64,000 nt of DNA from Alentia gelatinosa (taxonomy: Eukaryota > Annelida > Polychaeta > Phyllodocida > Polynoidae), in assembly GCA_950022655.1 (NCBI GenBank), contig OX465587.1, positions 33,421,716 through 33,485,715 of the forward strand. Direction: 5' to 3'. Positions 25,001 through 40,000 of the stretch are shown piece after piece (the first letter of the stretch is position 1; each line of letters begins with the position of its first letter). Position numbers and translations under genes: made by a program. The notes below the pieces were generated by a model that was not told where the DNA came from, made no database searches, and was given only the letters and a program-made list of their open reading frames with translations.

Positions 25001-28000
25001 AGGAGACTGGACAGCTTGGGGACTGGTAGTAAAACATGCTCAGAGCTGTGGGATGTGTGTATATAGATCAGTTAAGGAGACTGGACAGTGTGGGGACTGG
25101 TAGTAAACCATGCTCAGGGCTGTGGGATGTGTGTATATAGATCAGTTAAGGAGACTGGACAGTGTGGGGACTGGTAGTAAACCATGCTCAGGGCTGTGGG
25201 ATGTGTGTATATAGATCAGTCAAGGAGAGTGGACAGTGTGGGTACTGGTAGTAAACCATGCTCAGAGCTGTGGGATTGTGTTAGTTAGATCAGTTAAGGA
25301 GACTAGACAGTGTGGGGACTGGTAGTAAACCATGCTCAGAGCTGTGGGAAGTGTGTATATAGATCAGTTAAGAAAACTATAAAGTGAAAACTCTTGAAAT
25401 TTTGGATAGCTGTAATTTATTGAAATTCTTGCATCCCTGTACTTATGGAACTATAAGTGAGAAAGCGCAGGGTATAATGATGCATGTCTATATAATGTGG
25501 TGAAGTTATTTACTGAGTTGTGATTTCCTTACAGTTGCCACAATTACAATTAATCCCAAGTATGTCTTAAGTCAATGTACCATTATTGTTGACAGAATCT
25601 TGCAATGTATGTGCAATACATTTCACCACAGTATATCTGAAATCATATGTAATGGTGCAGCTATCTCTACTTAAACCTACGAAACAGATGATTGAGGCTG
25701 CTTCTTCTACACCATTCAGACGGTATGTCTGCTTTAATAAACTCTTTACCTTTCAATATATCGTACCTCTTTCCATGATCATGAGCTGATTATGGAAAGC
25801 TGAGTTTGATTACTTATACCCAGGACTCACTAGGCAAGAGTGAATGCTATGAATTCTGTGAGCCCCCGACCATACAGAAGCAGGTGGAAGGATGGCGGGA
25901 ACTGTGCAGGCCGACACTTGTACTGGACAGATCTGCTGCGTGACAGTGATCAATGTTCAGACGTGTCACCAGAACACACGCTTCATGGTAATTACCAACC
26001 ATCATCACTTATAAATCAGTATTCTATTTTTTTAACGATACTCTGGTCTGCTGGGTGTAGATGATGCATAAGGAGAAAATGGAATCACCTATGTCCTCTG
26101 TTTAGCAGGAAGGAGAAGTGTCGTAACTTCAGATATGCGCGTAAGAAATGTGTGCGCGACATGCCAACACTTATTTAACTCATGTTATCATTTATTGTAC
26201 AGGCCCATTCGGAGATTATGTTGGTCACATGATTGTATTCCATTAATCTAATTGGCTGGCTGCTTGAAAGTAATAAATACAGTAAAAGGCAAAGATTGTG
26301 TCTATAAAACATACCAAAGATGCCTCTGAGATTTACAGATAAGCTTGTCAAAATATATTTAGATGTAGGAAGTGAATAGAATTACCTTATAATTGATACA
26401 GTGCATGAAACATACTGACACAATAGGATTAGCATTGAGAATTAGTCGTGCATATTGCATTGCTGTCCACAACAAAAATTTACACCTCAGTTTTGATAAA
26501 AGTGTGCGTTTTGTGGTGCAGAGATGCCAGTGAAGATTTCTGAATGTTGTTTTTCTCAATTTATTATCTCTGATATTTTGACCATTTAGTACACCCTAAA
26601 AGATGGAAATTTTCCGAATATCTCCAAAATTGATCTCTTTAATACTATGATGAACATTTAGCACACCATGAAATAATTGGTCAACTGGCATGTCTGTAGG
26701 TGATGAAATAACATGGTAGGTGGTAACGTGCCTAGTGTAAGAAACTCCTGGTTGTTCTGGTCATAAGCGGCCCCTCCAACCGTCAAGCCTTACGGTGAGA
26801 AGAGAAAGTGAGACGAGGTGAGACGGCGACACAGAGTCCTGCACCGAGCACATAGACAAGCATCGAGGATTCTTTAGACGGGCAGCCGAAGACCACAAGA
26901 GGTTGACGCATAGCAATACACGAACGATAGTGAGTTGGTTTTTGTTGGTTTGTTGGGTAGTTTTACGTCCAATAATGTTCTATTAGACTTAAGGGGGTGT
27001 TCCACTGGACCGACGGTAGCCGATACCGTAGCCAGACAATCGCCGATTATTATCGGATGCCCTAGAATCTCTCAAATCTTTGAAAATGGTCATTTATTAA
27101 ACTATTATTATCAGAATTAAATGAATTACAATACGTGAGCTTCCTCTTAAGGGCCCAGGAACAATTGATCGGGTGAGAAATCGGCCTGGTGGATTGTGCC
27201 CTTTACTTTGAGTTTGACCGAATCTACATGATGAATTTACGTAGAAATCTCACCCCTACACATTTACCGAAGTAAGAGTTCTTTTACAGTTCCCACACCA
27301 CATGTACTTGGTAGCAGAAGGATTTGCCTTTGATATAGCAGTAAATCTACCACTGCTGGGAGTGAAGGAGAAGAGTGGCTGCAGTGAAACTCAAACCCAC
27401 AAAGTCCTACAACCTTGGGGTTACAAGTCCAGTGCCTTAACCACTGAGCTACCTCCCTATCCCTGATAACGAGTGCATTGCATCGTCAACCTTGAGTGGT
27501 ATACAGAGCCGACCGTCGAAAAACCATCGATTGTTATATTTCTTACCCATGATCATTAATAATAATTTCTATTCCTAGAATTTCTATAATGCATTTGGAA
27601 AAAGCCATAAACCATGGTTGTGGTTTGCGGCCACTAATAAACAATGGGTAGTGGTTTTCTGTCGCTCTATATATTTTCAATGGGTACTTCATAATCCATG
27701 GATAAGAAAGCTCTTTATCATCTCACTCCATGTATATTCATCCATAGACTTAACATCAGGAACTAGTACACAACACTCTTTGGTGCACCCCTCTCATAAG
27801 ATCTCACACTCACTTAGTGGTATTCTGTACTCTCACTACGCTCTATAGGAGAAGAATTCTTAACGAACTAAGCTTAGAGCCTTGAGAAGCAACTGGCCTG
27901 CCTCCCGTGCTAAAGACGTACATCAATGCAACCCAAAGATTCCTATAATCTCAATGCCACCTAGCAGGAATACTGTGTGCCAGTGGGTTCTCAAGGCTCT

Positions 28001-31000
28001 AAGCTTAGTTCGTTAAGAATTCTTTTCCCATAGAGCGTAATGAGAACCTTGTACAGAATACCACTTTGAGAGTGTGAGATCTTATGAAAGGGGTGCTTTC
28101 GAGTATTAGCGTAAAATATACCCAATTGTCATTGACTACGATGACAGTCTCTTTTAATGAAGTTTTTTGTTATTAGAATCTAGAAGTGAGATAAACCAAT
28201 TCCGTTGGTTAGGTCTAGCTAATATGCCATTTGTTTGATCACTATGTTATTTCCCTCGGCTTTGCCTCGTGAAGTTACTCTGTGATCAAACTCATGGTGT
28301 AATTGCCACGCCTAACCACCTTCATTAGTTTCCTGGATAGTGTGTGAGAGTGTCAGCCTCTCATTCCAATGTCATCAAAACTTTTTCAATATTTCAAAAT
28401 ATTCTATCTGCAAAATTCACCCTTTTCTTATCCATTTTAAGATTGAGACAGGATTTTATTAAACAAAATAAACTAATACAATCAGAAATACAAAGAGGTG
28501 TACGGCTATATGATCCTTAAATAATCATGGGATTGGTAATTCGTTATTATTTCAATGACTGAAGGAGCACTGAAGTCAGACCCGGACTGGTGGTGCCATC
28601 TGATGGGCCGTACTGGAACTTCCTGAGGGTCTACTAGCGGATGGCAGGAAAAACAGGATAGGCTTTGTGCCTTATAGCACATGGGGCGCCGTTTCATGCT
28701 GTAGCAATATCATTATATACCTGTGGCCTTATGTCCTACGTATACTGCCCGCTCCTACACATGTCATATTTATGCGCCTACAACACGTAGTATGTTCCTG
28801 TGCAGGATGAATGGCGGAGACACCCAACAAATGGTAAAAATGGCGATTTTAAGGTATATAATGATAATACAGAAACATGGCTACGGTGGCCGTACGTAAT
28901 CAATACGTGGTAAAATTGCTGATAAGATGAACTGATACCGGCGGCAGAGGTTCAGGTAATCAGCTATATTACTATATACCTGTGTGTGAATGTCTAAGAA
29001 ATACTGCCCACTGCTAGGAGTGTGACATAAATTATGTTCGCGCCCACTGTGACAGTGGGCCATAGTGAATGGTAGTGGTCTTCGCGGAGCAGAAACATTG
29101 ATAAAACGGATTTTAGACGATTAGGAGGTATATAGTAATAAGAAAACGTAGTGACTGAGCCGGGACGGATGGCCGTTCTCAGTCATTTGATGAAAAAATA
29201 TGTCCAACCGCCTGCAGTATCGGGAAGTATTTTATCATCAAATGACCTCGAACGGCCATCTGTATGGGCTCAGTCACCACGTTTTCTCATATTACCGCAG
29301 AATTATCATCTAAAGCCACGGTAACCTTGTTTCCGTATAATACCTCCCCCATCCACGTGGTCGGCTGTGATTATACTCCTACCTGTGACTGTGGCACGCC
29401 GTTCTATCTTGTTTGCGTAAATGTGCGTGTGTGATGCCTACACATACCCATCACTGATTAAATAGACCGACGGAGTGTTCATTCACAACGTGAAACTCTC
29501 ATTCTGTGACACAGGACCACCATCACAACCTGCTCCACCTCAAACTAACCAAGTGTGCGTTCACCTAGATCTTCTGTTGGCAGGATGGAATTGAAACGTC
29601 AACAAGGGGATCAGAGAGCACGGGGGTGATTAGGAGACGGCCAGGTCTGCTCCTCACTGCACCTCGTGCAGGAATAGAGGGAAACTATGTTCCGGTGGGA
29701 ATAAGTCAAAGTTACGAGGTAAGGCTTGGAAATATTACTGCCCAAGGCGTAGCCGCGGGCAGTAATTTTTCCAAGCTTTACCGAGTAACTTTGACTTATT
29801 TCCACCGGTACGTGGTTTCCCTATTCCTATATACCTTCAATTGTCGGCTAATATCCATAAAAACTGAATGTCTCTGAACGTCAACATGGGCAGTAAACGT
29901 CAACCTGGGCAGTAAACATCAACCTGGGCAGTAACTTCAACCTGGGCAGTAAACAAAAGTTATTCCACCCCCGGTAGCGTTAAGTAATCATAGGTTGTTC
30001 GCTCATAGGTATATAGGAATACACGACCTGGCCGAAGTGCGATAGACAAGACTCGACTGACTCGAGTTTGGTTTAGAATTTATCCTACCCTGTCTATATT
30101 ACTTCAGAATATCATGAAATAACATAAAACTCACCGATATACAGTGAAAATTGTGTGACACTCAGTTAATGTGTGCTTGTTGATACTCTCGATATCGCTC
30201 TTGTCTTGCTCGCTCATTGGTCGTTTTTCACATGACGTCATTTCACAAATGTATCCCATTAGAGCGATAAATTTCTTTTCTCTGCATACTCGCCCGAATA
30301 CAGTTGGCTAATGTTAAGCCTATGGAGTTTTTTTTATTAGGGGTAGGACAAAGTCTGGATACACTATTTGTGAATAACATTGCTAGAGAGAGATACATCA
30401 TATGCTGTGTGTAAAGACAACGTCGCACGCTTGACCTGATATCAACATGGGGAGCTGAAACCTGGGGATTTGATACAGAATAAAATGTATATTATCTCAC
30501 ACTTGGTATTTTTTCTCCATAGACTTAACATTGGGAACTCGTATCCAACGCCTCTGAGTTATTTAGGAAAAATACCCAATGGTGGATTATGTCACAAATG
30601 TTAGCCCTTTAGTCAATGTAAAGGATGAGATAAATTCAGAAACCTATTCAAGTTTAAGATCAGAGCTCAATCACATCTCGTTTGATTTGCTACATAATTC
30701 ACACGACTTTGCCTTGTGAATCACTACGCGATTCAAACTTGATGAGATACGAGCTCTCACCCTAAACTTTCATAAGTTTCCTCTATATCATATGTGGTTA
30801 GCAGGGGGAATAATGAGGACCAACAAGGAAACCAACTCACCTCCTTCTTCGGACATGCTGCCCAGTTTGCCCGGCTCGGGCTTCGCGCTGCCCAAATCGG
30901 CCTCCCCGTTCCCGCTGTCCACGGATGGGTTGGTGACAATGATTCCCTTGACGTCGTTTGATGGTTCGCTCTCAGATGGCAGGTGCATATCGACATTCTT

Positions 31001-34000
31001 GTCTGTGTCGCAGCTGTCGCTACGCTTCGACTCGGACAGGGAGCACTGTCGAGCGATCGAGTCCCCTAGTCCCTCATCAGGGGAGGCGGTCGAGGTGGTA
31101 TCCTTACTGGTGGTGGACTGTGTGGTGGGGCGCATCACCACCGTCTCCGTCGACTTGTTCGAGAGGATGGTGGACGGTGTGGTGGGTGTCGTTGCGCTGC
31201 TGCTCTCTTCAGGGAGCGTCTCGGGATGCGACATGTCATCCGAGTCAACACTCTCGAAGACATCGTTACTCAAGCTGGAGTCCTTGCGTACGAGTGGGAT
31301 GTGACCACCACCGTCTTGGCTCTCGTTGGAGAGTTTCGCAAGGTTGGCAGCCATGATTTCCTTATCTCGCTGTCGCACGATGGCCTCGACAGCGAGCCAC
31401 TCGGACATGGTCTTCTCATAGCTTTCCCGAATCCCATGATCCAGTGACTCCCGACCCTCAGGGGTGCTCCCAAACTTGTAGTGACCTAAGAGGTAGGGCC
31501 ACACCTAGAAAATCATGGTTAAACTACAGTAAAATAAGAGTAGCTAGAGCACTAATGTTAACAATAATTTTAGTAATCAATTACAATGAGCTGGATTATA
31601 AATGCATTGCATAATCAATCAGGATTTTAAATGTATTGTGTAGAGTCTTTGCCACTTTAAGTACTTGTTTGTTTGATTGATTGTATATCTGGTCATCCGT
31701 TACAGAGTTAGACTTTTCTCACAGATTTTACACTAGCTAGTAAAGTAGGTACTATTAGACTTATTTTGGTTGGGTGGTGATCGAATATATTAGATGAATT
31801 TAGGTAGAAATCTCACCCTTACACATTTATTAGGAGAGAGTTCGTTTACATCCCACACCACATAGACATAGCATCAGGTTTGGCTATTGCTATAAGGAGA
31901 ATAGCGGCTGCAGTGGGCCTCGAACCCACAACCATGGAGATACTTGTCCAGTGCTTTAACCACTGAGCTAACTTCCCAACCCACACAAACTTAGTGAGAA
32001 CAACAGCAGTAGAATATAGGATCCAACTTACCTCCTTTCTGATTTCGTGGGCACATCCCCCATAATAGACTAGGCGATAGACCTCCTTCTCCTCGATAAT
32101 CTGTGCACATCAACAATGATCAATCATTAGGTTCAATTAATATTAAATCAAAGTCCATCAAGCCGACTGATACAACAATGGAGATTCCGTAAATTGTGTA
32201 TTCCTTTTGTAATTACAGAGATGCCAACAATCTCATGGGGAAATATCTTGAAAGTGTTTTATTCAAGAAATAACTGGGTTTTTACATTTTTTTGGAGGGC
32301 ATTTTTATTGTTTTTGATGGAAGGGAAGGTATAAGGGGTATATTGAATCTCATATCAAGTTAAAAGGTTTCCCAAAGCCCGCCTTACTAAGACTATTACA
32401 AAGACTATACTTGCAGAGACTGCGGATTCCTCCCTTCATAGAGGTATGTTTATCAAATAAACTCATCTATATCTCATACAGAAATGATCTGGATTGAAGT
32501 CCTACTTACAATGCCATTCTCGACGAAAGACTGCCAGATGTCCTTCGTGAGGCCTGCGGCGGCGGCACCGACGTCGTTGGCGGGAATAATGACCTGATTG
32601 ACGAGCCCCGAGAGATGAGTCCGCACCGTCTTCAGGTGGCGACAGTGTGCCAGCCCTGCGAGATGACATGAACTATTTATATCACCATACATTATTATAG
32701 AGACGTGTCTGTACATTAACCAAGCCCCGAGAGATGAGTCCGCACCGTCTTCAGGTGGCGACAGTGTGCCAGCCCTGTGAGATGACATAAACTATTTATA
32801 TCACCATACATTATTATAGAGACGTGTCTGTACATTAACCAAGCCCCGAGAGATGAGTCCGCACCGTCTTCAGGTGGCGACAGTGTGCCAGCCCTGTGAG
32901 ATGACATGAACTATTTATATATCACTATACATTATTATAGAGACGTGTCTGTACATTAACCAAGCCCCGAGAGATGAGTCCGCACCGTCTTCAGGTGGCG
33001 GCAGTGTGCCAGCCCTGTGAGATGACATGAACTATCTATATCACCATACATTATTATAGAGACGTGTCTGTACATTAACCAAGCCCCGAGAGATGAGTCC
33101 GCACCGTCTTCAGGTGGCGACAGTGTGCCAGCCCTGTGAGATGACATGAACTATTTATATATCACTATACATTATTATAGAGACGTGTTTATACATTAAC
33201 CGAGCCCCGAGAGATGAGTCCGCACCGTCTTCAGGTGGCGGCAGTGTGCCAGCCCTGTGAGATGACATAAACTATTTATATATCACTATACATTATTATA
33301 GAGACGTGTTTATACATTAACCGAGCTCCGAGAGGTGTGTCCGCACCATCATCAGGTGGCGACAGTGTGCCAGCCTTGTGAGATGACATAAACTATTTAT
33401 ATATCACTATACATTATTATAGAGACGTGTTTATACATTAACTGAGCCCCAAGAGATGAGTACGCACCGTCATCAGGTGGCGACAGTGTGCCAGCCCTGC
33501 GAGATGACATGAACTATTTATATCACCATACATTATTATAGAGACGTGTCTGTACATTAACCAAGCCCCGAGAGATGTGTCCGCACTGTCTTCAGGTGGC
33601 GGCAGTGTGCCAGCCCTGTGAGATGGGTACCTGGAGAACTGAACCCGCAAGAGAACTGAGCCAGAGGTGCGAACTGAGCCTTCAGGAGAACTGAGCCTGG
33701 GGTTGAGATTTAGCGCTACCAACTGAGCCCAGAGGTGCGAAGTAGTGTTGCGCAAATGTTTCGCTCGGTACCCGTCGTCGTTACCCGTCGTCGCTACTCT
33801 TTGATGTATCATATCTTGGTCTCATCCACAATAATACATCTAAATGCAAGTTTATGTTTGGTACTTTGGGAAAAACGGTTCCACTGGTGCTAGAAACTAT
33901 TCCACTAGTAGCACTACCTACAGCCCAGCACTGACTGAGCCAGGCTCACTTCTCTTGGAGGCTCACTTCTCCTGAAGGCTCAGTTCGCAATCACACCTCT

Positions 34001-37000
34001 GGCTCAGTTCTCTTGCAGGCTCAGTTCTCTTGTATTCGTGAGATGACATGAACTATTTATATATCACCATACTTAGTAGAAACCGAACGAGAGTTAGACT
34101 TGACAATGTTTATGCCACTCTGGTCAGGTCTGCTCCTCACTACACTCGGCTACGCCCCGTGTAGTAATACGCGACCTTCCCGTCGTGGCATAAACACTGA
34201 CAAGTCTAACTCGAGTTTGGTTCCGTATTTATCCTACCTCGTCTATGCTTTTGTATTACTAAAAGATAAATATTGTGTCAATGACCAACAGAACTTTTTT
34301 CATAGTAGCTGACATCCTGCTCTCTGATTGGTCAATATTGTTATTACTCTAGTGGCATAAAAAACACTTTATGTCACGGCCTGCCACATAAAATTTCCCT
34401 ATGTTAAGTCTATGGCAGTTTTTTATTAGGGGTAGGATAAATTACTATAGAGACGTGCCTGTACATTAACCGAGCCCCGCGGGAAAATGACATGTACTAT
34501 CTATATCACCATACATTACTATAGAGATGTGTTTGTACATTAACCAAGCCCCGGGAGATGTGTCCGCACCGTCTTCAGGTGGCGACAGTTAGCCAGCCCT
34601 GTGAGATGATGACATCAACTATTTTCATCATATGTCGTATGCAAAGACCCCATTGAAAATGAACCACTACCTATTATCTAAAAATTGTCAGATACCATTA
34701 ATTTGGTTTATGGATTCAAATCTATGGTATACGGCCTCAAAACCATGGAAACAGGAAAATAGTCCCCCTGTGCTATAGAGCAAATAAATAGTCCCTATTG
34801 TTATACTTTTTAATTAAGCAATTCGTGGGTTTAATATATTTGAAAAGATGGATAATGAATACCAAAAACAGTGGTTTTGTGACAGGCGGCTCGTGTATTA
34901 CTTCACGTCAACCACTCGTGGTCTATGGCCGCCTACCCATAAAACCATCGTTTATTGTCTATGTATACCACTATACTTTAGTTTACCATCTGTAGTCCTT
35001 TAATTTGCAGGTTTTTGAGTACTTACAGCCGTAGAATGCCCGCGATATGATTTGTTTGGTCATCGTGTCACATAGTTGTTTGACTGCAGACCTGCAATCA
35101 CAAACATGCAAAATGATAATAGTGAAGAAGATAAGGGATTATATTCATGTTAGGTAACACAACATTTCATCAAAGTTGCCTGAGAGAGGCATGGGATTCG
35201 AAAATTATGAAAAATCTGAAACATGGGTGTCGGTACTTTTAGGTATTCTAAGTGAATTTCTGGCCTCAATTGAGTGCTAAGATGCTTTAAAAAAAATTCT
35301 TTTAACTTATTTTCACCTTGGAGTCACACTTATCTCAAGAATGAACCTTGGGACGTCAACAAATGTGGAATTCCAGATAAATCAGGGGAAATCCAATGTC
35401 TGTCGATTAGAAGAATAGGGATATTTAACCACGACCTATGGTTTACTTTGAGCAAAAATTATTCAAACTATTATCCCACCCCTGGTACAAACTTCGCCAT
35501 AGAAATAACATTAGGAAAAAATACTCAACGATCACCCCCGTAAAGTGACACTACTACGCCACGGCCGTGGCATAGTGAATGTGAGATGACGTGATTTGGA
35601 TTTGCTAGGTGTATTCGAACTATTTCGATATTCTGATACTATCACTCGTCACTCTATCAATCGTCACTCGGCTTCGCCTCGATGACGATTCCGGCACATC
35701 CAAACTCGTGGTGTAGTGTCTATTTATACGATTCTCGATGCAGTTCTGTATATATACTTCCACTTCACATCTCTATTCTTTCTCTTCTTTACCTCTCCCT
35801 TACCTTACTCACAGAAGTCTATTGTCAGATACCTGTGAGTGAAAATCATTTATCTCACCCCTGGTACAAGTTTATCCTTAGGAATAACGTTAGAAAAAAT
35901 ACTCAACGATCACCCTTGTAAAGTGACAATACTACGCCATGGTTGTGGCATCGTGAATATGAGATGACGTCACAGGCGAAAAGAGGAAGAATAAAAAAAG
36001 AAAAAAAGAAGATAACTATAAAAAAGAAGAAAATTTTTAAAAAGGGGGAGAAGGTAGATAAACCGAAATAAATACTACAAGAATTTTTTTTTCTCTTTTT
36101 TTCCCCTCATTTTTTTTGTCTAAACACTATAAGAGCCCCAGGCCTACCTGTGACCTATTTGTTGACTCTTGAAGAGGCAGGAGATGTTGTTCTGCTCCTG
36201 GGCCTTGGCGTAGTTCTGGATCGAGTTGTTCTGCGGGGTGGGTGGCGGGGTGGTGGGGTGGGTGAGCGGGCTGCGGGCCGACGCCTCGCGCTGCGGCCAC
36301 GGGAAGGCGGCCAGGATGCCCGCCTCAGGCTTCACCTTCGGGTCCATCATCGTCTCCGCTACAAGGAAACACAAAATGATGAAAACATATGGCATCACGA
36401 TCACAATTTAAATTTTTTATTTATTTATTTATTTATTTTTAAAAATTTCAAACAATGGACATTACAGTCACCCTAGTCGCGGGCGTTCCTCCTTGCATGG
36501 TCCATGAAACATATTATACGGCAACAGGGTTACTGTGGCTGTATGTGATAAATACGCGGTTAAATTGACAATAAAACAAACCAATGCTGAAGGCAGAGGT
36601 TCGTTTTATCGTCAATTTTACCAAGTATTTATCACGCACAGACACAGTAGACCTGTTTTCGTATTATTATATACCTTAAAATATCCAATTTTTAAATTTG
36701 CTTCTGGGTGAGTTTTTGGATTTCGCCGCCGTACATGCCCCGTACGCCACATACATACCCCGTATGTCCCCTAGGTGTCGTATGGATATAAATACGACAT
36801 GGGTAGGAGCGGGCGGTATGTGAAGGATATACTACCACAGGTATATAATAAATACATCACAAAGACATACAAAAAAAAGACCCTTACATCACAGGACAGT
36901 AAACAGTACAAAATACAAAAGTAGTTGTGCAATCAGATCTGGGTACTTAGAAGGAAACCCACAAGATGAAAATAGCTTAGTCCGTACTCCACCGAGTTTG

Positions 37001-40000
37001 ACTGCAGAGTAATTCACGAAGTGAAGCTGAGTGAATTACTCTGTGGTCAAACGAGCTGGAGTGGAGACCAAGCTATTTTCATCGAGTGAGTTTCTGATTT
37101 TATCTCACCCCGTATGACATGATTTACTAATAAAATGAATCACCCGCTTAGCCATTGAGTATTGGGTACACGAACGTCATGGCCGTGGAGTACGAGTTCC
37201 TAATGTTAAGCCTATGGAGAAAAATACCGGGGTGAGATAAGAACCTATACATGAAGTACTAAGTGTCACTTCAGACACTGGGTCCTCTCACCAAGTCTAT
37301 CTTATTCTATTTGATTATTAACACACAGGTGGGATGCATCAGATATCACCCATTCATACCACGCGCATCCGGCTCAGATCATAAGACATAATTTCTTTAA
37401 ACATAATCGCAAGCATGATTTAAGCTCTCAAGGCCGCGAATCGAAAGGTTTAAAAAAGCGCCTGGATACAGGGGTAGGAAAGCTTGGAACGAACTAGAGA
37501 ATAACACTAAATTGTACCCCAGTAAAGCCGCACTCAAACGACTGCTGAAAAATCTACCTGACAATCTCTTATCCAAGTAGGCCAAGAGGACATCGCATGA
37601 TATTCATCGCATCATATTAATCTAATCTCATTATCTCTTCTATTTTCTCAAATTGGGTGGAAGGTATTTGTTTGTTTGTTTGTTTGTTTGTTTGTTTGTT
37701 TGTGGTTTAACGTCCCAGGGGACCCTGAGGGTATATAGGGACCATCAATGATTTAGCTTTTCACTTTCGTAGATTTATTTCAGTCAATTCGTTTCAATGT
37801 TTTCCAATATGTTATAAACGATCAAAGAGATTTCTCGGTTTAAAAAAACATGATGATATCTTTCTTTGGAATAGTTTCAAACAACAGTTGTTTTTCAAGT
37901 ACAGGGTGGAAAACAGTCATCTGATGGTCTGTTGTAGAAACAAGAAAATAATTCACACAGTTTCCCTGTCAAATAAAAAATGATGTTCTTCAGAGTAATT
38001 TCACATTGCGCTGAAAACAGAGATTCATTAGCAGCGTGCATTCTCGCGCATTCTGTTACACATTCAACCAGTGAAGTATAACATGTAGGCACTGCATACA
38101 ACACTGTGACCCATTTACTGCCTGGGAAAATTAAACAAATTATTCATTACTTTAATTCAAGGCAGTGCCCAACTTATAGTGCCAGCAGCATGTGAACAAT
38201 GTTGATGAGAAGTGCTCAATCAATGATGGGCTGATCATATCTCAGGTCTGCATACTCTTAGAACAACAGCTGATGTCATAACCGTAACGCATACCGTAAC
38301 GCGACGCTCTAGTGCAAGAGTGAAATCTCCCTGCTCTACGGCAGCCACCTCTTGCAAGGTCACAGCTCAATAGTCGACACTTCCAAGGTCACAGCTAAAT
38401 AAGCAACTCTTCCAAGGTCACAGCTAAATAGCCGATACTGCCAAGGTCACAGCTAAATAAGGAACTCTTCCAAAGTCACAGTTTAATAAAAACTCTTTCA
38501 AGGTCAAACCAAAATTGCTAAATCTTCCAAGGTCATAGCTAAATAAACAACTCTACCAAGGTCAAAGCTAAATAATTGACTATTCCACGTTTACAACTAA
38601 ATTCGAATTCTCCCATGGTCACTGCTAAATAAATTCTTTTTCCAAGGTAATAGCTAAATACAGCTCTTCTAGGGTAACAGAAAAATAACTGACTTTCCCA
38701 AGGTCACAACTAACTTCGAACTCTTTCAAGGTCACTGATAAATAAGTTGCTCTTCCCAGGTCATAGATAAATAAATGACTCTTCCAAAGTCACAACTAAA
38801 TAACCAACCTCATCCAAGGTCAAAACTAAATTACTATGGAGGCTGGCTGTTTGACTGGTCACAGCTTCTCTGTAGTAGTAATATGCGACCACAAGTAACT
38901 TGTTTCAATTTTCCATTCCAGGTCTGGGCTTGCTGACCTAATTAAACAGTTATCATATATGATTGGCTGGTTTCTATGGCATGCTCAAATCTGATGGGCT
39001 AAAAAAAGGAGATTATTTAGCCACATGCAGACAAACTGGATTTGTTTTTCCAATATAAACCGAAGGTGGTTTATTTTCTACATATCAATTTCAGGCTAAT
39101 CAATGCATATGAGATTTGCTTATTTGTTTGTTTAGGTAGTTTAACATCCAATATGTTCTATTAGATTTACTTTGGGTTTGACTGAAACTATGAGATGAAT
39201 TTAGGTAGAAATCTCACCCCTACACATTTACCGAAGTGAGAGTTCTTTTACTTCCCACACCACATAGACATGGTATGACAAGGATTGGCCTTTGATATAG
39301 CAGTAAATCTACCACTTCTGGAGGTAAAGGAGTAAAGTGGCTGCAGTGGGACTTAAACCCACAAAGTCCCACAACCTTCGGATTACCAGTCTAGTGCTCT
39401 TTACCACTGAGGTAACTGCCTACACCCTTCGGTTTAGCTATGATTGTATGCAAGCATATCCGGCCTGCACCACGCGGAGGCAAGGCAACCAAGAGGGTGA
39501 ACAGAACAGCTGTCAGTCATTACTCACATGTAAGTTATTACCAACTATGCCCGACTCTACCCAGAGCCTGGCCAACTGGGCCTGTGGTAGTACAGGCAGC
39601 AAGAAAGCCATGCATATGAGATGCCTGTATGCAATGTATATATAAGGTGACTGCTATAGAAGGTTGGTTATTTAGCGAGTACAGAATCAAACTCTTATAG
39701 CCATACCTATCACATGCCTGCTTTAGAAGGTTGGTTATTTTAGCGTGAACAGAATCAAACTCTGATGGCCGTTCCTATCACATGCCTGCTATAGAAGGTT
39801 GGTTATTTAGCGAGTACAGAATCAAACTCTGAAGGCTGTACCTATCAGGTGCCTGCTTTAGAAGGTTGGTTATTTAGCGAGAACAGAATCAAACTCTGAA
39901 GGCCGTACCTATCAGGTGCCTGCTATAGAAGGTTGGTAATTTAGCGAGTACAGAATCAAACTTTGATGGCCGTACCTATCAGGTGCCTGCTATAGAAGGT

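Noticed and set aside
32474..33812. Repeated frames beginning [20 protein letters not shown]
   Set aside because: Out-of-frame translation of the exon 11 junction repeat.
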